In this document: positions 32,485 through 39,072 of the stretch, piece after piece | Layout: each line of letters opens with the position of its first letter | How positions within the stretch are numbered: position 1 is the first letter of the stretch | Source of the DNA: PWPR01 sp046542315 | GTDB lineage: Bacteria; Bacillota; UBA994; PWPR01 | DNA: 39,072 nt | NCBI GenBank assembly: GCA_046542315.1 | Contig: JBKHBO010000008.1 | Coordinates: 1-39,072, forward strand | Direction of reading: 5' to 3' | The notes under the pieces: model-generated | What the model was told of the DNA's origin: nothing | The model's input: only the letters and a program-made list of their open reading frames with translations | Databases searched by the model: none | Program-made: the position numbers and the translations under genes

Positions 32485-34010
32485 AAAAGTACCTAGTTAT
32501 AACAATAGTATTAATAATTATCTTAAGTGCGTGCAGTGACAGTTCTGCTAACGATCAAGTTGAAGGTAAAAGCGAATTGGTTATTTTGCAAGGAGTAGAT
32601 GCAACCACCTTAGATCCCATAATGCATACAGATAGCCCAACAGGAAATATTGAGTATCAGATATTTGATACCCTTTTGAAAAGAGATAATAGCATGCAGT
32701 TAGTTACAAACATTGCAACTGAATATGAGAGTTTAAGTGATAATGAGTGGAGATTCAAAATCAGAAATGATATATACTTTCATGATGGTGAAAAGCTAAA
32801 AGTTGAAGATGTAATTTATTCGCTTGAAAGAATACTAAATGAAGAGACTAATAGTCCAAGAAGAGGCTATTATAACTCTATTATAAACATGAAGAAATTA
32901 TCAGATGAAGAATTAATAATTGAAACTGCTTATCCCAATCCAGTTTTACTAAGTAGACTTGCTGAGTTGCGAATTGTTCCAAAACACTATGTTGAGGAAG
33001 TAGGCAATAGTGAATTTTCTCAAAATCCTATTGGTAGTGGTCCTTACATTTTTAAGTCGTGGATTAAAGATGATGAGATAAGATTATCAAGAAATGATAA
33101 TTATTGGGGAGAGTTAGCTGAGATTGAAGAGGTTGTTTTTAAGCCAGTACCAGAAACATCATCTAGAGTGATGTCTCTTCAGGCTAAACAAGCTGACATA
33201 ATTACAAATGTTCCGCCACATCAAATAGAAGAAATAAATGCAGATTCAGATTTAGAAGTAGCTAAAGTAGATAGTACTAGATTTATTATGCTTAGCTTTA
33301 CAATGAATAATACAAATGTAGAAAATCCAATGGTACGAGAGGCAATTAATCTTGCTATCAACAGAGAAAGCATAATTCAAAACATACTTTCAAATAATGC
33401 AACTATAAGCAATCAACCTGTATGTAATTTTGACTTAGGATATAATCCTGATGTAACTGGCTATAACTATGATCCTGAAAAAGCAAAGGAATTACTTAAG
33501 GAAAGTGGAAAAGAAGACTTAAAGCTAAAACTCCAATCACCAAACGGGAGATATCTTATGGATAAAGAAGTTGCAGAAGCTATAAAAGCAAATCTTGAAG
33601 AAGTTGGAATTGAAGTAGAGTTGCAATACATTGATTGGGGAGCATATGTTAGTAGTATTATTTCCGGGGAAATAAACGCAGATCTTTGGCTTATAGGCTG
33701 GGGGAGCAGCACTTTTGACGCTGGTACTACACTTAAGCAATGGTTACATACAAGTCAAACAATGTCGCAGTACAAAGTAAGTGAAGAAAAAAACAAAGAA
33801 ATTGATGAAGCAATAGATTTAGGATCGAGCACTGTAGAAAATTCTGAAAGAGAACAAATTTACCAAAAAATTATTGAGGATATTTCTAGTGACATACCTT
33901 TTGTGAATCTATATCAACAGCAAAATATTTACGGAAAAAGTAAAAACGTGATTTTTACACCAAGGAGTGATGAAATAATAGATGTGTCTGGCATAAAATT
34001 TATTGAATAA
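32481..34010 (+). CDS. Peptide ABC transporter substrate-binding lipoprotein 2 (family 5)
   Basis: 509 residues from the ATG at 32481 (TGGAGG before it); an in-frame start five codons upstream overlaps that site. Lipobox 'IILSAC' (Cys18). Same family features as copy 1: 'LVILQGVDATTLDPIMHTDS', 'YFHDGEKLKVEDVIYSLERI', 'PIGSGPYIFKSWIKDDEIRL', 'ADLWLIGWGSSTFDAGTTLK', 'PFVNLYQQQNIYG'. It is a peptide-binding protein with probably different ligand preference from its paralogues. Its start overlaps the leader peptide stop. No terminator follows before the next T-box promoter. Confidence 0.93.
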   Translation: MKKYLVITIVLIIILSACSDSSANDQVEGKSELVILQGVDATTLDPIMHTDSPTGNIEYQIFDTLLKRDNSMQLVTNIATEYESLSDNEWRFKIRNDIYFHDGEKLKVEDVIYSLERILNEETNSPRRGYYNSIINMKKLSDEELIIETAYPNPVLLSRLAELRIVPKHYVEEVGNSEFSQNPIGSGPYIFKSWIKDDEIRLSRNDNYWGELAEIEEVVFKPVPETSSRVMSLQAKQADIITNVPPHQIEEINADSDLEVAKVDSTRFIMLSFTMNNTNVENPMVREAINLAINRESIIQNILSNNATISNQPVCNFDLGYNPDVTGYNYDPEKAKELLKESGKEDLKLKLQSPNGRYLMDKEVAEAIKANLEEVGIEVELQYIDWGAYVSSIISGEINADLWLIGWGSSTFDAGTTLKQWLHTSQTMSQYKVSEEKNKEIDEAIDLGSSTVENSEREQIYQKIIEDISSDIPFVNLYQQQNIYGKSKNVIFTPRSDEIIDVSGIKFIE

Positions 34011-34038
34011 ATATTTTTCAGAATGAAAAAAAATTATC

Positions 34039-34067
34039 TTGACAATGGTATCTTGTCATGATTTATT
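34039..34067 (+). promoter_or_regulatory. Promoter of T-box unit 3
   Basis: Perfect TTGACA (34039-34044), 17-base spacer ending TGA (extended -10), TTTATT (34062-34067). The -10 is weaker than in the other three units. Confidence 0.7.
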
Positions 34068-34073
34068 GCTTAT

Positions 34074-34320
34074 TAAATTAAGTAGACAAAGCGTTGAAGA
34101 AGATTAGTAGGATATATTTTTTGTTATAGAGAGCTGTTGGTTGGTGGAAAACAGAACAAGAAAATATGTGAACTCACTTCTGAGTTTGATTTCGAAAATA
34201 GTAGAAATCAACGGTTACTCGCCGTTATATGAGGGCATATAGCCAATAAGTGTCGATTATTATCGAAAAAAGAGTGGTACCACGGAAAATTCCGTCTCTT
34301 AAATGAGATGGTTTTTTTAT
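34074..34320 (+). promoter_or_regulatory. T-box riboswitch 3, predicted tRNA-Leu specific
   Basis: Stem I carries AGAGAGCTGTTGGTTGGTGG. The specifier loop reads GAA-CTC-ACTTCTGAGT with CTC (Leu) at 34173-34175, the same triplet used by classic Leu T-boxes. AGTAGAAATCAACGG marks stem II, GTCGA/TCGA stem III. The T-box sequence AGAGTGGTACCACGG is at 34271-34285. The terminator is comparatively weak (CCGTCTC/GAGATGG, 34292-34311, then seven T). Confidence 0.85.
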
Positions 34321-34357
34321 ACCACTGGATAATTGATGTTTTTGGATATTATTGCAA

Positions 34358-34437
34358 TTAAGTGCTAAAACAATTTTTAGAACAAGAGTGGTACCGCGGA
34401 AAATACTCCGCCTCTTATCAGAGGCGTAGTATTTTTA
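34358..34437 (+). promoter_or_regulatory. Partial T-box module 3b
   Basis: AAGTG, stem III (CTAAAA/TTTTAG), T-box sequence AGAGTGGTACCGCGG (34385-34399) and terminator AATACT-C-CGCCTC/GAGGCG-T-AGTATT (34402-34433) with a U-run. It has no specifier domain of its own and follows the Leu T-box terminator. Confidence 0.82.
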
Positions 34438-34451
34438 TACAAAAAAAAAGC

Positions 34452-34480
34452 TTGACGTAGGTAACGCGTCATGATATAGT
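34452..34480 (+). promoter_or_regulatory. Promoter of T-box unit 4
   Basis: TTGACG (34452-34457), 17-base spacer ending TGA, TATAGT (34475-34480). The fourth T-box can thus be transcribed independently of the Leu T-box just upstream. Confidence 0.75.
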
Positions 34481-34485
34481 GCTAT

Positions 34486-34753
34486 TTAAATTAGCATAAA
34501 TATTTGGCAATGATAAGGACAAGGAATATTTTTATTTCTGTTACAGAGAGCTGTTGGTTGGTGAGAAACAGCACAGTGATATTATGTTTTATCGCCTTTG
34601 AGCTATTATCCTGAAGAAAGTAAGGCTTAACGGAATCCTACCGTTATCTAGGAGCAGATATGTTAGTATCTGGCTAAGTGCCGATTTTATATCGGAACAA
34701 GAGTGGTACCACGGATATATACTCCGTCTCTTAATTGAGGCGGAGTTTTTTTG
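34486..34753 (+). promoter_or_regulatory. T-box riboswitch 4, predicted tRNA-Ile specific
   Basis: Stem I carries AGAGAGCTGTTGGTTGGTGA. The specifier loop reads TTT-ATC-GCCTTTGAGC with ATC (Ile) at 34591-34593. Stem III is CCGAT/ATCGG. The T-box sequence AGAGTGGTACCACGG is at 34700-34714 and the terminator is CTCCGTCTC/GAGGCGGAG (34722-34745) plus seven T. It has only one terminator module and directly follows the Leu T-box pair, forming a tandem leader in front of binding-protein gene 3. Confidence 0.87.
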
Positions 34754-34789
34754 TTATATCAAATGAATTTATTAAAGGAGGTGATGGTC

Positions 34790-34942
34790 ATGGAAAATAA
34801 CTTAGATTTATTAATAAATGAATATATGTCTGTTTTCCTAGGCATTAATAAACATTATTTAGCTTGTTTCATAACTCTTCGAACCCAAAATAAAATAAAT
34901 GGAGGTAATTTTCATGACCAGAACCTTTTTAAAAAAAGTTAG
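34790..34942 (+). CDS. Leu/Ile-rich leader ORF (50 residues) overlapping binding-protein gene 3
   Basis: AAAGGAGGTGAT, an almost perfect ribosome site, precedes the ATG at 34790. The peptide begins MENNLDLLINEYMSVFLGIN and carries several Leu and Ile codons in its first twenty, after tandem Leu and Ile T-boxes. It runs past the ATG of binding-protein gene 3 by 29 bases in another frame, and the ribosome site for that gene lies inside it, so its translation should affect the downstream start. Leu and Ile are common in any AT-rich frame, so the match is weaker evidence than in units 1 and 2. Confidence 0.5.
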   Translation: MENNLDLLINEYMSVFLGINKHYLACFITLRTQNKINGGNFHDQNLFKKS

Positions 34943-36470
34943 TTTAGTTGTTTTTGTTGTTATATTGTCCTTAGTTTTTTCAGGATGCCAAGGTGAGCAA
35001 ACTGAAAGTCCAGACCAAAACTCAGAAGAAAGAGTATTAACTATATTACAAGGCGTAGATGCTACAACTTTAGATCCAAATATGCATTCAGAATCACCAA
35101 CAGCAACAGTAGATAGACAGATGTTTGATTCCTTACTGGATCAAAGTGAAGAAATGGAAGTAGTCCCATCCCTTGCAAGTGAATGGGAAATGGTAGAACC
35201 TACTGTTTGGAAATTCAAACTAAGAGAAGATGTGTTCTTTCACGATGGAGAACAATTTACTGCTGAAGATGTAGTATTTACGCTGGAGAGAATTAAAAAC
35301 CCAGAAAATAATAGTTCTCAAATCGGAAACTTTAAAGAAATATCAGAAGTGGTTGCAGAAGATGACTTCAATGTAACTATAAAGACAGCAGAACCTTATC
35401 CTTTGTTACTCGTAAGACTGGCTAGTTTGAGAATAGTGCCTAAACATTATGTCGAAGAAGTTGGAGCGAGTGTTTTTTCTGAAAACCCAGTTGGCACTGG
35501 CCCATATATATTTGAAGAATGGGTAAAAGATGAACATATAAAGCTTAATGCAAATGAAGATTATTGGCAAGGAATTCCAGAAGTTAAAAAAGTAGTATTT
35601 AAGCCAGTACCTGAATCTGCTGCTAGAGTAATGGCTTTGCAAGCAGGCGAAGCAGATATTATAGACAATTTACCACCACATCAAGTAGAAGATGTAGAAA
35701 ATGCTGAGAATTCAAAAGTTGGGCAAGCTGATAGTACTCGTTTTATTATGCTTGTTTTTACAACCAAGAATGAAGTGGTAAGCGATGTAAATGTTAGAAA
35801 AGCAATAAATATGTCAATAGACAAAGAAAGTATTGTAGAAAATATTTTCTCAGGAAGAGCTACAGTTACAGCTCAACCGGTCGGCAATTATGATCTTGGA
35901 TTTAAACAAGACTTAGAATCATATGCTTATGATGCGCAAGAAGCACAGAGATTACTATCTGAGGCAGGGTATGAGGACGGAGTAACATTAAAAATGGGAT
36001 CTCCTTCTGGAAGATATCCTATGGATAAAGAAGTAGCTGAAGCAATAGCTTCTCAACTAAATTCAAATGGATTTGATGTTGATTTATCTTTTGAAGAGTG
36101 GGGAAGCTACGCTACAAACACGCTTCAAGGAAATCAAGATTATGATTTATGGCTGATTGGTTGGGGTAGTAGTACTTTTGATGCTGGTTCAACTTTAGAC
36201 TTCTGGTTAAATACAAGTTTAGTTACATCATACTACCAGGACGAAGAAGTAAATCCAATGCTAGATTCGTTGTTAAATGAATCTAAGAGTACAGTTGATG
36301 ACAGTCAAAGAGCTCAGTTATATGAAGAAGTAATACAAATAGCACATGACAATGCTGCTTTTGTTCCTCTTTATCAGCAGGTAAATTTATATGGAATGAG
36401 CCAAAGAGTAAACTGGACACCAAGAGCTGATGAGGTAATTAGAGCATTCAATATTAGTTGGGAAGATTAA
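34914..36470 (+). CDS. Peptide ABC transporter substrate-binding lipoprotein 3 (family 5)
   Basis: 518 residues from the ATG at 34914 (TGGAGGTAA at good spacing); an in-frame ATG five codons earlier is rejected because it overlaps that site. Lipobox 'LVFSGC' (Cys25). Family 5 features: 'LTILQGVDATTLDPNMHSES', 'VFFHDGEQFTAEDVVFTLER', 'PVGTGPYIFEEWVKDEHIKL', 'YDLWLIGWGSSTFDAGSTL', 'FVPLYQQVNLYG'. It is the binding protein nearest the transporter genes and presumably the primary partner of OppDFB. Paralogue of the two upstream copies. A hairpin without a U-run separates it from oppD. Confidence 0.94.
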   Translation: MTRTFLKKVSLVVFVVILSLVFSGCQGEQTESPDQNSEERVLTILQGVDATTLDPNMHSESPTATVDRQMFDSLLDQSEEMEVVPSLASEWEMVEPTVWKFKLREDVFFHDGEQFTAEDVVFTLERIKNPENNSSQIGNFKEISEVVAEDDFNVTIKTAEPYPLLLVRLASLRIVPKHYVEEVGASVFSENPVGTGPYIFEEWVKDEHIKLNANEDYWQGIPEVKKVVFKPVPESAARVMALQAGEADIIDNLPPHQVEDVENAENSKVGQADSTRFIMLVFTTKNEVVSDVNVRKAINMSIDKESIVENIFSGRATVTAQPVGNYDLGFKQDLESYAYDAQEAQRLLSEAGYEDGVTLKMGSPSGRYPMDKEVAEAIASQLNSNGFDVDLSFEEWGSYATNTLQGNQDYDLWLIGWGSSTFDAGSTLDFWLNTSLVTSYYQDEEVNPMLDSLLNESKSTVDDSQRAQLYEEVIQIAHDNAAFVPLYQQVNLYGMSQRVNWTPRADEVIRAFNISWED

Positions 36471-36473
36471 TAA

Positions 36474-36495
36474 TAAGGGGAGAACTCTCCCCTTA
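36474..36495 (+). other. Intercistronic hairpin between binding-protein gene 3 and oppD
   Basis: TAAGGGGAG / CTCCCCTTA, 9 bp with loop AACT, GC-rich for this DNA, no U-run after it. Probably stabilises the 3' end of the binding-protein message or lowers read-through to the transporter genes, a common arrangement where binding protein is needed in excess. Confidence 0.65.
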
Positions 36496-36523
36496 CTTAA
36501 GATAAAAGTAAAGTGGTGACAAT

Positions 36524-37504
36524 ATGAATATATTAGAAGTAAATAATTTATCTGTAAACTATGAAGTAGATAGTGGGACAATTAAAGCAATTGAAAATGT
36601 CTCTTTTAATATTAAACAAGGGGAAACTTTAGCAATAGTAGGAGAGTCTGGGTGTGGAAAAAGCACTACAGCTCATGCTCTAATGAGATTAATTTCAAAG
36701 CCAGGTGTAATAGCAGGAGGAACTATAGAATTAAATGGATTGGATTTAACAAAATTGAAAGAAAGAACAATGTCAAATATTAGAGGTAAAGATATAGCAA
36801 TGATCTTTCAAGAGCCGATGACATCATTAAATCCAGTCTATAAAGTAGGTGAACAAATAGCTGAAACTATAAGAATTCATACTGGTGAAAAGAAAAGTCA
36901 AGCACTAGCTCAAGCAATTCAGATTATGGATAAGGTAGGTATATCAAATCCAGCAACAAGAGCGAAGCAATATCCACATCAAATGAGTGGTGGGATGAGG
37001 CAAAGAGCTATGATTGCAATGGCATTAGCTTGTGAACCAAAGTTATTGATTGCAGATGAACCTACCACAGCTCTTGATGTGACAATACAAGCTCAGATTT
37101 TAAGGTTAATGAAAAAGTTGCAAAAAGATTTTAATACTGCAATTTTATTCATAACTCATGATTTGGGTGTTGTTGCTGAAGTTGCTGATAAAGTAGCTGT
37201 TATGTATTGCGGAAATATCGTAGAAGTCGGCCCAGTTGTTGACATATATTACTCCCCAAAGCACCCATATACCCAAGGGTTAATAGATTCAGTGCCAGAT
37301 GTTAAGAAAAAGATGGGTAGAATGACACAAATAAGAGGCACAGTTCCAGACAATCAAAACATGCCTAAGGGATGTAAGTTTTATCCTCGTTGCGATAAGG
37401 CAATAGCCAAATGTGAAAATATACTTCCAAAATTGGAGAAAATGGGTTGTCACGAGGTGGCTTGTTTCAACCCAAATAATGTTTCAAAAGGAGGAGCAAA
37501 GTGA
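36524..37504 (+). CDS. oppD: Oligopeptide/dipeptide ABC transporter ATP-binding protein (OppD/DppD type)
   Basis: 326 residues. Seen: Walker A 'GESGCGKST' (40-48), Q-loop 'IFQEPMTSLNPVY', signature 'MSGGMRQRAMIAMAL', Walker B 'LLIADEPTTALDV', switch 'FITHDLGVVAE'. The C-terminal oligopeptide-transporter extension has four Cys ('CKFYPRCDKAIAKC' and 'CHEVACF'), known in relatives to be conserved and iron-sulfur binding in at least one. It powers peptide import together with OppF. oppF starts inside its stop codon (GTGA). Opp versus Dpp cannot be decided from sequence. Confidence 0.94.
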   Translation: MNILEVNNLSVNYEVDSGTIKAIENVSFNIKQGETLAIVGESGCGKSTTAHALMRLISKPGVIAGGTIELNGLDLTKLKERTMSNIRGKDIAMIFQEPMTSLNPVYKVGEQIAETIRIHTGEKKSQALAQAIQIMDKVGISNPATRAKQYPHQMSGGMRQRAMIAMALACEPKLLIADEPTTALDVTIQAQILRLMKKLQKDFNTAILFITHDLGVVAEVADKVAVMYCGNIVEVGPVVDIYYSPKHPYTQGLIDSVPDVKKKMGRMTQIRGTVPDNQNMPKGCKFYPRCDKAIAKCENILPKLEKMGCHEVACFNPNNVSKGGAK

Positions 37505-38481
37505 ACTTATTAGAAGTTAAAAATCTAAAAAAATATTTTCCTGTAAAAATAGGAATGAATAAAACAGCTTATGTTAAAGCTGTGGATGATATAAGCTTTA
37601 ACTTAGCTCCAAGAGAAACATTGGGATTAGTTGGAGAATCAGGTAGCGGAAAATCCACTACCGGAATGACTTTGCTAAGATTATATGAGCCTACTGATGG
37701 AACAATAAAGTTCAATCAACAAGATATTACTCATATAAAACAAAATGAACTAAGGAAGTACAGAAAAGAAATGCAAATTGTTTTTCAAGACCCATTTGCC
37801 TCTTTGAATCCTAGGTGGAAAGTTAAAGATACGATAGCTGAAGCATTAGAAATACACAAATTAGCATTTGGTCAAGAAAAGATAAAAAAAGTGGAAGAAT
37901 TATTAGATATAGTAGGACTATCAGCAGACAGTAAAAATAGATACCCTCATGAGTTTAGTGGAGGGCAGAGGCAAAGAATTGGAATAGCAAGAGCACTTGC
38001 TGTTAATCCTAAATTTATTGTATGTGATGAACCGGTTTCTGCACTTGATGTTTCTGTTCAATCACAAATTATTAATTTGCTCCAAGATTTAAAAAATGAA
38101 TTCGATTTGTCTTATCTATTTATCGCACATGATTTAGGGGTAGTTAGGCAAATTTGTGATAGATTAGCTGTTATGTATTTGGGGAAGATTGTTGAAATAG
38201 GAGAAACCGAACAAATATTTAACAACGCAAAACATCCTTATACAAAAGCGTTATTATCAGCCGTACCAGTAGCAGATCCATTAGCTGAAAGAGATGAGAT
38301 AATTTTAAGCGGAGAAATACCTAATCCTATGGAACCACCAACAGGATGTGCTTTTAGAACTCGTTGTATATATGCCAATGACTATTGTACTGACAATAAG
38401 CCTTACCTGGATGACACTGGGCAAGATCACCAGGTGTCATGTCACATGATTAGCAACAATAGGGGGTATCAAAATGCCTAA
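37501..38481 (+). CDS. oppF: Oligopeptide/dipeptide ABC transporter ATP-binding protein (OppF/DppF type)
   Basis: 326 residues from a GTG at 37501 overlapping the oppD stop, with AAAGGAGG upstream. Seen: Walker A 'GESGSGKST' (45-53), 'QIVFQDPFASLNPRWKV', signature 'FSGGQRQRIGIARAL', Walker B 'FIVCDEPVSALDV', 'FIAHDLGVVRQ', and the Cys-bearing C-terminal extension 'CAFRTRCIYANDYC'. Second ATPase of the heterodimer. It overlaps the oppB start by eight bases. Confidence 0.94.
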   Translation: MNLLEVKNLKKYFPVKIGMNKTAYVKAVDDISFNLAPRETLGLVGESGSGKSTTGMTLLRLYEPTDGTIKFNQQDITHIKQNELRKYRKEMQIVFQDPFASLNPRWKVKDTIAEALEIHKLAFGQEKIKKVEELLDIVGLSADSKNRYPHEFSGGQRQRIGIARALAVNPKFIVCDEPVSALDVSVQSQIINLLQDLKNEFDLSYLFIAHDLGVVRQICDRLAVMYLGKIVEIGETEQIFNNAKHPYTKALLSAVPVADPLAERDEIILSGEIPNPMEPPTGCAFRTRCIYANDYCTDNKPYLDDTGQDHQVSCHMISNNRGYQNA

Positions 38482-39072
38482 AACATTACTAAAAAAGTTT
38501 AGAAATGCACTGATAGTTCTTTTTGGTGTGTCAATTATAGTTTTTATGTTGATGTATTTATCAGGAGATCCAGTTGCATTATTATTGCCAATGGACAGCT
38601 CTCCTGAAATTGTTGCTGAAATGAGAGAAAATTTAGGGTTCAATGATCCTTTATATATCCAGTACCTAAATTTTTTATCAGGTGCGGTACGAGGGGATTT
38701 TGGAAACTCTCTTCATCATGGTCAACCTGCAATGGCTTTAATATTGCAAAGGATGCCCGCTACTATTGAGTTGACTTTAGCTAGTGTTTTTGTCGCTTTA
38801 GCTATAGCAATACCTTTAGGAATAATAACAGCAGTATATTCTAATACAATTATAGATTATATTGGATCGGTAATTGCACTTATTGGTCAGTCAATGCCTG
38901 TGTTTTGGCTAGGGTTAATGCTTTTGTATGTTGTAGGGGTTAAGTATAAGCTATTACCTATTACAGGTAGGGGTTCATGGGAGCAATTAGTTTTGCCAGC
39001 TATTACAGTGGGAGCTTATACAGCTGCAACTATTGCAAGAATGTTAAGATCTAGAATGATAGAAATAATGCA
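38474..39072 (+). CDS. oppB: Oligopeptide/dipeptide ABC transporter permease, OppB/DppB type (partial, runs off the window)
   Basis: The first 199 codons are present. The start ATG (38474) overlaps the end of oppF. The protein opens 'MPKTLLKKFRNALIVLFGVS' with a first membrane helix, then the large loop 'LGFNDPLYIQYLNFLSGAVR' and 'GDFGNSLHHGQP', 'RMPATIELTLASVFVALAIA', 'GQSMPVFWLGLMLLYVVGV', and near the edge 'LPAITVGAYTAATIARMLRS', just before the expected EAA loop. All are standard for OppB. An oppC gene is expected next, outside the window. Confidence 0.93.
   Translation, partial: MPKTLLKKFRNALIVLFGVSIIVFMLMYLSGDPVALLLPMDSSPEIVAEMRENLGFNDPLYIQYLNFLSGAVRGDFGNSLHHGQPAMALILQRMPATIELTLASVFVALAIAIPLGIITAVYSNTIIDYIGSVIALIGQSMPVFWLGLMLLYVVGVKYKLLPITGRGSWEQLVLPAITVGAYTAATIARMLRSRMIEIM

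Noticed and set aside
1..39072. tRNA or rRNA genes, CRISPR arrays, insertion sequences, prophage
   Set aside because: No cloverleaf with CCA-type ends, no regularly spaced direct repeats, no transposase or integrase frame and no phage genes were found by eye.

Overview
The window is low-GC, AT-rich DNA from a Gram-positive-type anaerobe. The gene families point to Bacillota of the clostridial grade: a delta-like RNA polymerase subunit with an acidic tail, the run L31 - thymidine kinase - YqhQ/DUF1385 - RF1 - PrmC, a YerC/TrpR-type repressor, a GlmL/MutL-family ATPase, T-box leaders, and strong AGGAGG ribosome-binding sites with occasional GTG or TTG starts. The emphasis on peptide uptake and amino-acid sensing suits a proteolytic or peptide-fermenting lifestyle. 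Assignment to a group such as the Natranaerobiales/Proteinivoraceae is only a guess.

Layout. (1) 1-9.8 kb, mostly minus strand: a UPF0173 metallo-hydrolase, an RpoE-delta-like protein, an unknown 313-residue protein, a plus-strand cluster (D-cysteine-desulfhydrase family, ATC-hydrolase family, M20 amidohydrolase), a YfcE-type phosphodiesterase, a candidate small RNA with its own promoter and terminator (about 5828-5933), a frameshifted APH-fold phosphotransferase, a LapA-like protein, MurC, YerC and a degenerate NERD-like membrane protein. (2) 9.9-19.7 kb, plus strand: HisS; a GlmL-family ATPase with an unusual beta-rich partner and two tandemly duplicated membrane proteins; then rpmE, tdk, yqhQ, prfA and prmC. 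(3) 19.7-25.9 kb: a lysA-dapA-dapB operon behind a strong promoter and a 46-codon ORF, a decayed Cys/Met-metabolism PLP-enzyme pseudogene carrying both a nonsense and a frameshift lesion, an SDR and a PHP phosphatase. (4) 25.9-29.7 kb: an atypical response regulator, a secreted dockerin-bearing protein and a TolC-like protein, flanked on both sides by clusters of DnaA boxes. (5) 29.9-39.07 kb: a peptide ABC transport region with three paralogous family-5 substrate-binding lipoproteins, then oppD, oppF and the start of oppB.

The most striking system is region 5. Each binding-protein gene sits behind one or two T-box riboswitches. The specifier triplets I read are TAC (Tyr), TTC (Phe), and CTC (Leu) followed in tandem by ATC (Ile). 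Three of the four T-boxes are followed by a second copy of only the stem III/antiterminator/terminator module, giving seven terminator decisions for four specifier domains. Between the last terminator and each binding-protein gene lies a short ORF with a good ribosome-binding site and codons matching the upstream T-box: a Tyr-Tyr-Tyr peptide after the Tyr T-box, a Phe-Phe peptide after the Phe T-box, and a Leu/Ile-rich one after the Leu/Ile pair. Two of these overlap the start of the downstream gene. I read this as two-layer sensing of hydrophobic amino-acid starvation (uncharged tRNA at the T-box, then ribosome behaviour on a cognate-codon leader) controlling peptide uptake. The second layer is inference and needs comparative and experimental tests.
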